Made by a program: the position numbers and the translations under genes
Origin: an uncultured Acetatifactor sp.
Lineage (GTDB): Bacteria > Bacillota > Clostridia > Lachnospirales > Lachnospiraceae
DNA length: 35,086 bases
Direction: 5' to 3'
NCBI GenBank assembly: GCA_947588205.1
Contig: CANPYG010000022.1
Coordinates: forward strand, 1-35,086
Notes under the pieces: generated by a model
What the model saw: only the letters and a program-made list of their open reading frames with translations
What the model was told of the DNA's origin: nothing
The model's database searches: none
In this document: in pieces, positions 14,931-22,182 of the stretch
Layout: each line of letters starts with the position of its first letter
Numbering within the stretch: position 1 is the first letter of the stretch

Positions 14931-15848
14931 CCCAATGATCATGTACAATCTATTGTTTTCGTACCTGGCCGCTATGGTTCCTTCCATCTGTTCCATCAGG
15001 GTTCTGGCAATCGACAGCCCCAGTCCCGTGGACTTCCGGGCGGCTTCCACCGTATAAAAACGGTCGAACAGTTTTCCCACCTGTACTTGGTTTAAGCCGG
15101 AAGCCGTATTGGCGAAAATGATGGTGCCGGCTGCAGATAAAGTGATCTCCAGGTCGCCGTCGCTGTATTTTATGGCATTATTCAGGAGATTGGAAAACAC
15201 CCGGAGCAGGGCGGAACGGTTTAACGTCCGCACCACCCTTTCCTCCGGGATCTGGACCACAGGCTCAATATTCCGTTCCTTTAACGCAGTGTAGAAAGAT
15301 GCGATGCTTTCTTCCAGCACAGCGCCTACATTTACGGGCTCCACACTTTTATTGTTTTCCGCAGAAAGGATCATGGAATATTGGAAAAGCTCGTCGGTCA
15401 GCTGGGTTAAAAGCTCCGCCCTGTTGCGGATGATGCTAAGATACTGTTCCGCCTTACTGCTGTTTCCTTCTGCCCTCCCGGCTTCTTCCTCTTCTTCTCT
15501 TCCGGTTCTTTCTTCCACTTCCAACAAATCCAAATAGCTGCAGATGGCTGTCAGGGGCGTCCGCAGATCGTGGGATATATTCGTAATCGCATTCTGGAGT
15601 TCCCGGTTCCCCTGCTCAAAACGGTGTCTTTCCTCCCGCAGCTTCCGCAGCTGGAGGTTTAAGCTGTTCGCCAGGCGGCACATATAGCGGTCTGTGGAAG
15701 AAATGTCGATCAGGGTGTTTGTATTGGTGGAGAGTCTGTCGGCAAAAGCGCTCTCCATTTCCTGTGCAGCGCTTTGCAGCGCATATATTTTCAAGAGCAG
15801 CAAAATAATGACGACAGCCATAATGCCTACAAGTATCCATAACCACAT
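14919..15848 (-). CDS. Sensor histidine kinase of the element's ABC exporter operon
   Basis: A 309-residue kinase with a single N-terminal membrane segment (about 2-22) and almost no extracytoplasmic sensor. HisKA has H93 in NISHDLRTPLT; the N-box is NLLNNAIKYS (about 220-229) and the G-box STGLGLSIAR (about 273-282). An acidic insert (EEEEEAGRAEG, about 118-128) lengthens the dimerisation helix pair. Small sensors of this type often detect antibiotic load through the partnered ABC transporter, as in the bacitracin and lantibiotic systems. AAGGGGG lies 9 bp before ATG. It is last in the operon, 30 bp after the permease gene. Confidence 0.9.
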   Translation of the reverse strand: MWLWILVGIMAVVIILLLLKIYALQSAAQEMESAFADRLSTNTNTLIDISSTDRYMCRLANSLNLQLRKLREERHRFEQGNRELQNAITNISHDLRTPLTAICSYLDLLEVEERTGREEEEEAGRAEGNSSKAEQYLSIIRNRAELLTQLTDELFQYSMILSAENNKSVEPVNVGAVLEESIASFYTALKERNIEPVVQIPEERVVRTLNRSALLRVFSNLLNNAIKYSDGDLEITLSAAGTIIFANTASGLNQVQVGKLFDRFYTVEAARKSTGLGLSIARTLMEQMEGTIAARYENNRLYMIIGLPK

Positions 15849-15878
15849 TTCTACAGCCCCCTTTCGAACCCGCCTTCT

Positions 15879-16709
15879 TCACCGGATGTTTTTCTTTTTA
15901 AAAGCGTATAGCCCGCCCGCTGTTGTCACTGCCGTAAGAAATAGAGAGGAAAGCAACATCCGGACCGGACTGGCGACCTCCAGCCGCCACACCCGAAGCC
16001 CCTGTCCCGTGGGCAGAAAGTCAACGATAAAATCGTAAATCTCCCGCTTCCTTCCGGTGATATATCTCGGGTTGGGAGAAGCTTCCGTCATTTCCAGCCC
16101 GTTTACGGTGAGCTGAACGCCGCTTATCATTTCCGGCTCGCTGAGTCTGTTATAAACCAGGCTCGCCAAAAGCAGCAGCCCGATAAATAACAGGATGGAA
16201 ATAAGAAACGTATTGGCTTTATTGGCCGACAGCATATTGATTGCCGTAAAGATAGCGGAAAACGCCAGGATAAACAGGACGGCAACAAACAGGAAAAGAA
16301 CCAGGCGTAAAATTCCTATTTTCCAAAAGCCAAGGGCGGGAACAGCCACAAGGGCCGCGACCAGCCATACTAAGGTGATAAACAGGGTGGCAATAAAAGT
16401 AGTGAGCAGGCTCGCCAGGTAAATGCTTGTCCGGGTATGCCCGATGATGATCTTATTGCGGATGGTGCCGTCGTTGTATTCCGTTCCGAAAAACATACTG
16501 CTGCACAGGGAGCAGAACAGGCCGATGGATAATGCGAAATGAAAATAATACTTATCAATGGAATACTGATACTCCGACAAATCCATTGTGGCCTGCCTGC
16601 AGCCGTTCAGCATATAAGCAACCGCGTATACTAACATGGCCCCCATACAAAGCCAGAATATTTTATCCTTCCAGAGCCTTGTAAAATTTGAATGCAGTAG
16701 TTTTCTCAT
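15879..16709 (-). CDS. ABC-2 type permease (BcrB-like)
   Basis: A 276-residue membrane protein with about six hydrophobic segments. The first loop contains the ABC-2 family hallmark FFGTEYNDGTIRNKIIIGHTR (around 73-93, helix coupling to the ATPase). It should form the membrane channel of the exporter with the ATPase encoded just upstream; the start codon overlaps that gene's stop as ATGA, showing translational coupling. Substrate is not evident; the set resembles BcrAB-type bacitracin or lantibiotic self-protection pumps. Confidence 0.88.
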   Translation of the reverse strand: MRKLLHSNFTRLWKDKIFWLCMGAMLVYAVAYMLNGCRQATMDLSEYQYSIDKYYFHFALSIGLFCSLCSSMFFGTEYNDGTIRNKIIIGHTRTSIYLASLLTTFIATLFITLVWLVAALVAVPALGFWKIGILRLVLFLFVAVLFILAFSAIFTAINMLSANKANTFLISILLFIGLLLLASLVYNRLSEPEMISGVQLTVNGLEMTEASPNPRYITGRKREIYDFIVDFLPTGQGLRVWRLEVASPVRMLLSSLFLTAVTTAGGLYAFKKKNIR

Positions 16710-17620
16710 TCTTGCACCCCTCCTCCCACCAAACTCATGTAATAACTTTCCAGACTCTCATCCCGTTCCTGGGCCGAGATCAGCTCGCAGTTTTCCTTTG
16801 CCAGGGCTGCGCTCAGGCGGGAAAGATTCACTTTCGCGTAAACATCCGCCGACACATCGCTTAAAATTTGATAGTCAATTTCCATTTCATCCAAAACCCG
16901 GGCAAGAGCCTTTGTGCTGCTGACCTCCATGCGGATGCACTTCCTGCAGACGGCTTCCAGGTCATGGGCGCTAATCTCTTTTACCATGCGTCCGCCGTCG
17001 ATAAAGCCATAATGAGTGGCAAATTTCGATAATTCATCCAAAATATGGCTGGAAATCAGAACCGTGATCTGTTTTTCCCGGTTTAGTTTCAGGATCAGTT
17101 CACGGATTTCAATGATACCCTGAGGATCCAGCCCGTTGGCAGGCTCGTCCAAGACCAGGAAATCTGGATCTCCCGCCAGAGCCACGGCAATTCCCAGCCG
17201 CTGGCGCATACCCAGGGAAAAGTTTCTGGCCTTCTTTTTCCCCGTCTGGTCAAGCCCTACCAGCTTCAGGATATCAAAAAGCCCGTCAAAAGAGGGAAGC
17301 CCCAGGATACGGTACTGCTGCTTTAAATTGTCTTCCGCCGTCAGGTTCAGATAGATGGCAGGGGTTTCCACCACCGCTCCCATCCTCCTGCGGGATTTCA
17401 GAATGTCCTTTTCGGTATTTTTCCTGCCGTACAGGGTATAATCTCCCGCTGTGGGCTCCTGCAGCCCGCAGATCAGGCGGATCAAAGTGGTCTTGCCGGC
17501 GCCGTTTTTTCCCACAATTCCGTAAATGGCTCCCCTGGGAACGTTCATGGTAAGATTGTCCAGCGCCTTGAAGCCCTTGTAGCTTTTGCCCAAGGCGTTG
17601 GTTCTGAGAACATAGTCCAT
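16706..17620 (-). CDS. ABC transporter ATP-binding protein (BcrA-like)
   Basis: A 304-residue ATPase. Walker A GKNGAGKT (37-44), Q-loop region near 85-100, signature SLGMRQRL (135-142), Walker B FLVLDEP (154-160), D-loop and switch H192 (SSH) are all intact, followed by an 80-residue C-terminal extension, as in BcrA (about 306 residues). The start at 17620 has AAGGAGG 10 bp upstream; an in-frame upstream ATG at 17737 would run through the regulatory repeats. It is the first gene after the repeat-bearing promoter and is coupled to the permease. Likely role: ATP-driven removal of a peptide antibiotic from the membrane (inference). Confidence 0.93.
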   Translation of the reverse strand: MDYVLRTNALGKSYKGFKALDNLTMNVPRGAIYGIVGKNGAGKTTLIRLICGLQEPTAGDYTLYGRKNTEKDILKSRRRMGAVVETPAIYLNLTAEDNLKQQYRILGLPSFDGLFDILKLVGLDQTGKKKARNFSLGMRQRLGIAVALAGDPDFLVLDEPANGLDPQGIIEIRELILKLNREKQITVLISSHILDELSKFATHYGFIDGGRMVKEISAHDLEAVCRKCIRMEVSSTKALARVLDEMEIDYQILSDVSADVYAKVNLSRLSAALAKENCELISAQERDESLESYYMSLVGGGVQE

Positions 17621-17653
17621 ATAGACATAACCTCCTTCACATTTGATGCCGCC

Positions 17654-17710
17654 ATAATAGCAGACAACCGTAAAGAAAGCGGTAAAGAACACAGTAAAGA
17701 TTCGGTAAAG
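17654..17710 (-). promoter_or_regulatory. Phased direct repeats and -10 box upstream of the ABC ATPase
   Basis: Four copies of GTAAAG (plus-strand 17670, 17682, 17694, 17705; a weaker fifth GTAAA at 17724) are spaced 12, 12 and 11 bp, about one helical turn. On the minus strand they lead to TATTAT (complement of 17654-17659), 34 bp before the ATPase start. OmpR-type regulators bind such phased repeats over a poor -35, so the regulator encoded just upstream is the obvious candidate. Confidence 0.6.
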
Positions 17711-17763
17711 AAAATGAAAAAAGGTAAAACTGTCCAAGGCTTAAAACGAAATGATTTTGCAGT

Positions 17764-18483
17764 CTACTTCAGCTTGAATCCGATTCCCCAGACGGCCTCA
17801 ATGCAGTCGCCGCCCCCTGCTTCCCGAATTTTCCTCCGCAAATTGCTGATGTGCATTTTCAGGGAGCTTTCCGTACAGTCCGGGGTGTCCTGGCTAATCC
17901 GGTCTAACAAAAGGGATTTGGTAACCACCTGGGCAGGATTTTGCATGAGCATTTTCAGGATGGCAGTTTCCGTCCTGGTCAGCTTTACCCCTTTTTCGCC
18001 CGGACTTTTTTCACCTGGATCTTTTTCGCCTGACCTGTTTTCACATGGACTTTTTTCATCCAACGAAAGCATGTGGGAATCGGTATCCAGCCTGAGCATC
18101 TGATAGCTGAGCACATGGGCTTGTTCCTTACCCGGGGCATTGCGCAGATGGACGGCTATCCTGGCCAACAATTCCTTCGTATGGAATGGCTTTGTCACAT
18201 AATCCACCGCCCCGCCAAGCAGCAGAGCCGCCTTTTCGTCAGGATCCTTCCTGGCGCTCAGGACAATGACCGGGATCCCTTTTATCTGGGGCAGCACCTG
18301 TTCCCCTTCTAAGCCCGGCAGCATCAGATCCAACAGGATCAGATCCGGCTTTGCCTGGGAAAGGACGAGCAGGGCTTCTGTTCCGGAATAGGCGCGAGAA
18401 ACCTGATAGCCTTCCTTCCGGAGCGTCTCTTCCAGGGCGTTTCCAATATGAATATCATCATCAATGACCAGGATTTTCTTCAT
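17764..18483 (-). CDS. OmpR-family response regulator with repeat-expanded linker
   Basis: A 239-residue regulator: receiver (1-118) with D8/D9, phospho-acceptor D52 in LLDLMLPG, S76 and K98 in TKPF; winged helix (about 165-239) with SSLKMHISNLRRKIR and the wing WGIGFKLK. The linker (about 142-165) is made of four 5-residue repeats of the GEKSP type, encoded by a 15-bp tandem repeat; normal OmpR linkers are shorter and not repetitive. GAGGT is 5 bp before ATG. It lies 143 bp upstream of the ABC genes and probably controls them through the GTAAAG repeats. Confidence 0.92.
   Translation of the reverse strand: MKKILVIDDDIHIGNALEETLRKEGYQVSRAYSGTEALLVLSQAKPDLILLDLMLPGLEGEQVLPQIKGIPVIVLSARKDPDEKAALLLGGAVDYVTKPFHTKELLARIAVHLRNAPGKEQAHVLSYQMLRLDTDSHMLSLDEKSPCENRSGEKDPGEKSPGEKGVKLTRTETAILKMLMQNPAQVVTKSLLLDRISQDTPDCTESSLKMHISNLRRKIREAGGGDCIEAVWGIGFKLK
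17991..18058 (-). repeat. 15-bp minisatellite inside the response regulator gene
   Basis: Four to five 15-bp units of the form GAAAAAAGTCCNGGN keep the reading frame and encode the EKSPG linker repeats of the regulator (minus strand). Slippage here would change linker length without frameshift. Confidence 0.75.
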
Positions 18484-18500
18484 TTCTACCTCGTTCCATT

Positions 18501-18598
18501 CTGCTGTGTTTCTTTCTGTTGTGTTTCTTTTTGTTGTGTTTCTTTTTGTTGTGTTCCTTTTTGTTGTTTCCTTTGTGTTCCTTTTTGTCGTATTTCAC
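18501..18598 (-). repeat. 15-bp tandem array in the regulator's 5' leader
   Basis: Four good 15-bp copies, TTGTTGTGTTTCTTT type (18501-18515, 18516-18530, 18531-18545, 18546-18560), then degraded copies to about 18598. On the minus strand the transcript reads AAAGAAACACAACAA repeatedly, an A-rich unstructured leader ending 17 bp before the regulator's start. It fills most of the gap between the DUF4143 and regulator genes. Confidence 0.8.
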
Positions 18599-18631
18599 AA
18601 TTCTCGACCGCTTTCTGTATGGCAGAATATT

Positions 18632-19927
18632 CTAGATACAAAATGCAGCGTAAAGGGGAACGGTCTTTTTTCCATCTTCAAAGCCGAAGTTTTTCGCAGA
18701 AAGCTTGATGGCGTAATCGGGCTTGTAGGTATCCATATAGACCTTCAGGCTCTTAGCTCTTGTGTTGTCGGCGGATTTGACCTCAATGGGAATGAGTTTT
18801 CCTTCCCTCTGGATGATAAAATCAATTTCCGCCCCACGCTCGGACTCCCAATAATAGGTCTGATAGCCGTTTATGGTGAGCTGCACATTTACATAATTTT
18901 CCACCATGCCGCCCTTAAAGTCATTCAGCTCCTCCACCATGTAAAGGATATCGTTAGCCGCTAAATCCTTTTTGGCGGCAAGCAGCCCCAAATCGGAAAC
19001 ATAAATCTTAAAGGCGTCGATGTCACGATAGTTTTCCAAAGGCTTTTTTACCTGTTCCACCTTAAACACCTGCGACACGATACCAGTGAGCCTCAGCCAT
19101 TCGATGGCATTTTCAAATTCGGAAGCCCTTGCGCCTTTTTTGATCAGTTTATACTGAAAACGGGTGTTCTTCCTGGAAAGCTGTACGGTGATATTGTCAT
19201 AAGCAAGCCGCGTCTTTTTGATCTCATTCAGGTTATTGTACTTGCTCATGTCGTTAAGATAGCTTGCCAGAATGGTGTCCTGGGTATGGCGCACAAGGAT
19301 GTAATCCCTGGTCTGGACAAATTGCATGACGCACTCCGGCATACCGCCCACAATCAAATACTGTCGATAAAGCAGCATCGCCGCATCATGCAAAGCGGAG
19401 GGCATCGGCGTGTCGGTCTGGAAGCACTTTTTAATCTGCTCTACTAAAGCGTCTTCCCCCAGCGCAAGCATGAATTCCTCCATGTCCATTGGGAAAAGGG
19501 TTTTCATGTCGACCTTGCCCACAGGGAAGGAAAACCTTGCCCGATTGACTGCAACTCCCAAAAGACTGCCCAACGCGACGATGTGATACCCGGGAGCATC
19601 CTCGCAAAAATACTTGAGCGAAGTCAGCGCCCGTTCACAAAGCTGCACCTCGTCAAAGACAATCAGCGTTTTTTCTTTGACGATGGTTTGCCCAGCGATA
19701 TGCGATAAAATAGGGATCAGATAATCTGGGCTGATGTTTTCCTCAAAGGTTTCCGAGAGCTTCGGATTGGTTTCAAAGTTGAAATACGCCACATTCTCAT
19801 AGCGTGTGCGCCCAAACTCCAAAAGGGAATAAGTCTTGCCCACTTGCCTTGCTCCCTGCAGGATCAGCGGCTTGCGGTGTTCGCTATCTTTCCATGCTTC
19901 TAAAAAAGCCATGATTTTTCGGTACAT
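18632..19927 (-). CDS. AAA ATPase with DUF4143 domain (element copy)
   Basis: A 431-residue member of the AAA_14/DUF4143 family. Walker A is GARQVGKT (25-32), Walker B KTLIVFDEVQ (86-95), and the C-terminal domain has a restriction-enzyme-like motif: GAEID (365-369) followed by E382-x-K384 in PIEVKS. These proteins are common and poorly understood; ATP-dependent DNA or toxin-like functions have been suggested, none proven here. It has its own promoter and AGGAGG site 7-8 bp before ATG. It lies at the right end of the element; a paralogue of nearly equal length lies outside the element at 31711. Confidence 0.9.
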   Translation of the reverse strand: MYRKIMAFLEAWKDSEHRKPLILQGARQVGKTYSLLEFGRTRYENVAYFNFETNPKLSETFEENISPDYLIPILSHIAGQTIVKEKTLIVFDEVQLCERALTSLKYFCEDAPGYHIVALGSLLGVAVNRARFSFPVGKVDMKTLFPMDMEEFMLALGEDALVEQIKKCFQTDTPMPSALHDAAMLLYRQYLIVGGMPECVMQFVQTRDYILVRHTQDTILASYLNDMSKYNNLNEIKKTRLAYDNITVQLSRKNTRFQYKLIKKGARASEFENAIEWLRLTGIVSQVFKVEQVKKPLENYRDIDAFKIYVSDLGLLAAKKDLAANDILYMVEELNDFKGGMVENYVNVQLTINGYQTYYWESERGAEIDFIIQREGKLIPIEVKSADNTRAKSLKVYMDTYKPDYAIKLSAKNFGFEDGKKTVPLYAAFCI

Positions 19928-19952
19928 AAATAACCCTCCTTTTCAGAAGTCA

Positions 19953-19980
19953 CTTATAGGATAGCAGATGTTCGTGTAAA
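19953..19980 (-). promoter_or_regulatory. Promoter of the element DUF4143 gene
   Basis: TTTACA (complement of 19975-19980, 5 of 6) and TATAAG (complement of 19953-19958, 5 of 6) are separated by 16 bp on the minus strand, 26 bp before the ATG at 19927. Confidence 0.6.
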
Positions 19981-19995
19981 AATCAATGGATATTT

Positions 19996-20027
19996 TGCGA
20001 ATATTCGCATTAAATTGCGCGAATATT
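19996..20027. other. Perfect palindrome and direct repeat near the right end
   Basis: TGCGAATATTCGCA (19996-20009) is a perfect 14-bp palindrome, and its half GCGAATATT recurs at 20019-20027, 22 bp downstream. It lies about 100 bp inside the right attachment site and upstream of the DUF4143 promoter. It could be an operator or an accessory-protein site for recombination; sequence alone cannot decide. Confidence 0.5.
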
Positions 20028-20097
20028 TTTACCAAGCTCGCGCCGTCCGACACAAAGTTCATTCTCTTTGCGGGCTTGTCCGCCATTTTGGGCTTAT

Positions 20098-20145
20098 GGA
20101 ACATTTTCGATGCTTCTGTAGGTACGGAGGAACTGGCCCATATGG
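20098..20145 (+). other. Right attachment site (attR) of the element
   Basis: Element sequence changes to cotJC at GGTA (20121-20124). The inner arm 20098-20120 (GGAACATTTTCG, then ATGCTTCTGTA) is an inverted partner of 11410-11432, matching at 17 of 23 positions when the circle is closed. The most symmetric centre is the GG dinucleotide at 20121-20122, equal to 11408-11409. Confidence 0.8.
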
Positions 20146-20579
20146 AAATCGTCAGCGCCATCATCTATCAGCTGACCAGGAACCTGTCCATGGAAGAGAT
20201 CGAGAGAAGCGGTTTTGACAAGTATTATGTAGATCATACCTTAGGACTTTGGCCCCAGGCTGCAGGCGGAATCCCCTTCAATACCTGTGAATTCCAGGTA
20301 AAGGGCGATATCGTGACCGACCTGGTGGAGGATATGGCTGCCGAACAGAAAGCCCGCTCCACCTATGAGAATATCCTGAGACTGGTTGATGACCCGGATG
20401 TATGCGCACCCATCCGGTTCCTGCGCCAGAGGGAGATCGTCCATTTCCAGAGATTCGGGGAAGGACTGAGAATCACCCAGGATCACCTTGACAGCCGGAA
20501 CTTCTACGCATTTAACCCGGAATTTGACCGCTGCAAGGACTGCGAAGGAACGCCGGTCAATAACGGCTGCTGTGGCTGA
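20121..20579 (+). CDS. cotJC: CotJC, C-terminal part of a split gene (residues 62-213)
   Basis: This continues CotJC exactly where the left part stops: GTEELAHMEIV onward. In reconstituted numbering it carries the metal ligands E65 and H68 (EELAH), E136 (EDMAAEQ) and H169 (REIVHFQRF), matching the spacing of manganese catalase ligands, plus a Cys-rich tail (RCKDCEG, GCCG). No start codon or ribosome site belongs to it: an open frame extends upstream to 19986 only through element sequence. No frameshift or stop interrupts it, so purifying selection appears to have kept it intact despite the split, which argues for functional reassembly. A strong terminator follows at 20649. Confidence 0.92.
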   Translation, partial: GTEELAHMEIVSAIIYQLTRNLSMEEIERSGFDKYYVDHTLGLWPQAAGGIPFNTCEFQVKGDIVTDLVEDMAAEQKARSTYENILRLVDDPDVCAPIRFLRQREIVHFQRFGEGLRITQDHLDSRNFYAFNPEFDRCKDCEGTPVNNGCCG

Positions 20580-20648
20580 TAATACCCTAATGCCCTTTTA
20601 GGCCATAACATTTACTGATAATGCTTCTGCATTTGCTAACAGTTTAGG

Positions 20649-20692
20649 GCTGCGGCAATCGGATGAATTGCACCGACTGCCGCAGCATTTTC
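20649..20692 (+). terminator. Rho-independent terminator of the cotJ operon
   Basis: A 9-bp stem GCTGCGGCA/TGCCGCAGC, extended after one mismatch by TCGG/CCGA, spans 20649-20686 and is followed by ATTTT. It lies 69 bp after the cotJC stop and 22 bp before the end of the opposing spoVAF gene. Confidence 0.85.
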
Positions 20693-20713
20693 CTGCATCT
20701 GTCAGGTTCCCTT

Positions 20714-22159
20714 TCACCCCCGTTTCTGCAGGGACCCCGGGAGCCGTCTCCTGATCAGCCTGTTTTTCAGCTTCGTCCAGTCAAAAGGAAAGAGCGGATA
20801 AAGATAACTCGTATGGGAAACAGTTTTGTTGCAGGAAAGCGACAGTAAGAAGATCAGGATCCCCGCCACATATCCTGCCAGCCCGAATATTGCCGTCAGG
20901 ATCAGGTTCAGGATTCTCATAAATTTCAGTGCATAGCCCATCTCATAATTGGCCTGGGTATAATTTGCGATAGCGACAAAGGCCATATACAGCATGACTT
21001 CGGAGGAAAACCATCCGCTGTTGACAGAAAATTCCCCCAGCACCAGGGCCGCCATCACGCTCAAAGGAGTGCTCAGCATATTCGGCGTGTTTACGGAAGC
21101 CAGGCGCAGGCCGTCAATCGCCAGCTCCAGGATCAGGAACTGCCAAAGAAGGGGCACATTGGGCGGCTCCTTCAGCATGATAAAGGAAAAGGATTCCGGA
21201 ATCCACTGTGGATGATCCATTAAAAGCAAAAAGGTCGGCGTCATGATATAAGTGAGAATGGCAATGAGGAACCTGGTAAGGCGCAGGTAAGTACCTGTCA
21301 CGGGCGGGAAATAATAATCGTCCGCCTCCTCCACTACGTCAAAGGCTGTAGTGGGAAGTATCATGGCGGAAGGAGAATTATCTACCAGGATGACCAGGTT
21401 GCCCTCCAGGACTTGGGCTGCCGCCGTATCAGGACGCTCCGAATATTTGAATTTCGGAAAAGGATTGAACCAGTGTCTGTCGTAGAGACATTCCGCCAGG
21501 CTTTCCTGATTCATAGTCAGGGCATCCACCTGGATATTTTTTATTTTCTCTTCCACCTCCGCCAGGAATTTATGGTTCACTCTGGAATCCATATAGCAAA
21601 GCACAATATCCGTCTGGGAATAATCTCCCGCTTTCATCATTTTCATGCGGAGGTCAGTGCTGCGGATTCTCCTTCGGATCAGGGCGGTGTTGAATACCAC
21701 GGTCTCCACAAAGCCGTCCTTGGAGCCGCGCATGACCTTGTCTTTTTCAGGCTCTTCCACGCTTCTGGCAGGATAGGTCCTGGCATCGATCAGCAGCGCC
21801 TTGTCGTAGCCGTCCACCAAAAGGATAAACACTCCCGACAAAACCGAATAAATAATGTTTTCCCACTGATCTTCCAGATCCACTTCTACATACGGGATGC
21901 CCTGTTTGGACATCTCATGGGCATTCTCCGGAAAATCCTCCGGCTTCATGTCCATAAAATACTGCAGCAGCTTCTGCATCGTATCGTCCTTGCAGAAGCC
22001 GTCCATAAAATACATGCAGGCTTCCCTGCCGCCGATGTAAATGATCCGGTATACCACATCAAAATTCGTATCCACGGCAAGCATCCGGTTCAGATACTGC
22101 ATATCTGACTGGAAAGAACCGGATAATTTTAAATCTTCGTCCACACTGTTTTTTGCCAC
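20714..22159 (-). CDS. spoVAF: SpoVAF/GerA-family spore membrane protein
   Basis: A 481-residue protein of the GerA A-subunit family: a large N-terminal soluble domain (1-285) and about five membrane segments (about 290-440). The N-terminal stretch with GGREACMYFMDGFCKDD and the short C-terminal tail fit SpoVAF better than receptor GerAA proteins. SpoVAF sits in the spore inner membrane and is linked to germinant signalling and dipicolinate release. It is alone here, without spoVA or gerB/C genes, and converges on the cotJ operon. GGAAGGGAG is 5 bp before ATG. A forespore sigma-G promoter was sought upstream but not convincingly found. Confidence 0.82.
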   Translation of the reverse strand: MAKNSVDEDLKLSGSFQSDMQYLNRMLAVDTNFDVVYRIIYIGGREACMYFMDGFCKDDTMQKLLQYFMDMKPEDFPENAHEMSKQGIPYVEVDLEDQWENIIYSVLSGVFILLVDGYDKALLIDARTYPARSVEEPEKDKVMRGSKDGFVETVVFNTALIRRRIRSTDLRMKMMKAGDYSQTDIVLCYMDSRVNHKFLAEVEEKIKNIQVDALTMNQESLAECLYDRHWFNPFPKFKYSERPDTAAAQVLEGNLVILVDNSPSAMILPTTAFDVVEEADDYYFPPVTGTYLRLTRFLIAILTYIMTPTFLLLMDHPQWIPESFSFIMLKEPPNVPLLWQFLILELAIDGLRLASVNTPNMLSTPLSVMAALVLGEFSVNSGWFSSEVMLYMAFVAIANYTQANYEMGYALKFMRILNLILTAIFGLAGYVAGILIFLLSLSCNKTVSHTSYLYPLFPFDWTKLKNRLIRRRLPGSLQKRG

Positions 22160-22182
22160 ATTAAAACTCCCTTCCTACGGTT

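Larger units (their letters stand above)
11410..20122. mobile_element. 8.7-kb skin-like serine-recombinase element inserted in cotJC
   Basis: The element is defined by the two ends of the interrupted cotJC and by a matching 4-bp identity, GGTA, at both junctions; the repeat unit spacing is 8,713 bp. All its genes lie on the minus strand: recombinase at the left end, transglutaminase protein, small ORF with a MITE-like repeat, kinase, ABC permease, ABC ATPase, response regulator and DUF4143 ATPase at the right end. It has no relaxase, capsid, replication or transposase gene, so it is neither a full prophage nor a self-transmissible element. In known skin-type elements the recombinase removes the DNA in the mother cell only, so the germ line keeps the element. 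Developmental excision here is inferred from the target gene, not seen. Confidence 0.88.

Noticed and set aside
18501..18598. CRISPR array
   Set aside because: Copies are directly adjacent 15-bp units without unique spacers and no cas gene is present.
19986..20120. Independent start for the C-terminal CotJC piece as a separate protein
   Set aside because: The first 45 codons come from element sequence, lack a ribosome site and have no similarity to the CotJC family.
11410..20122. Prophage or integrative conjugative element
   Set aside because: No structural, lysis, replication, relaxase or secretion genes are present; only the recombinase and cargo. A minimal skin-like or integrative mobilisable-type element fits better.
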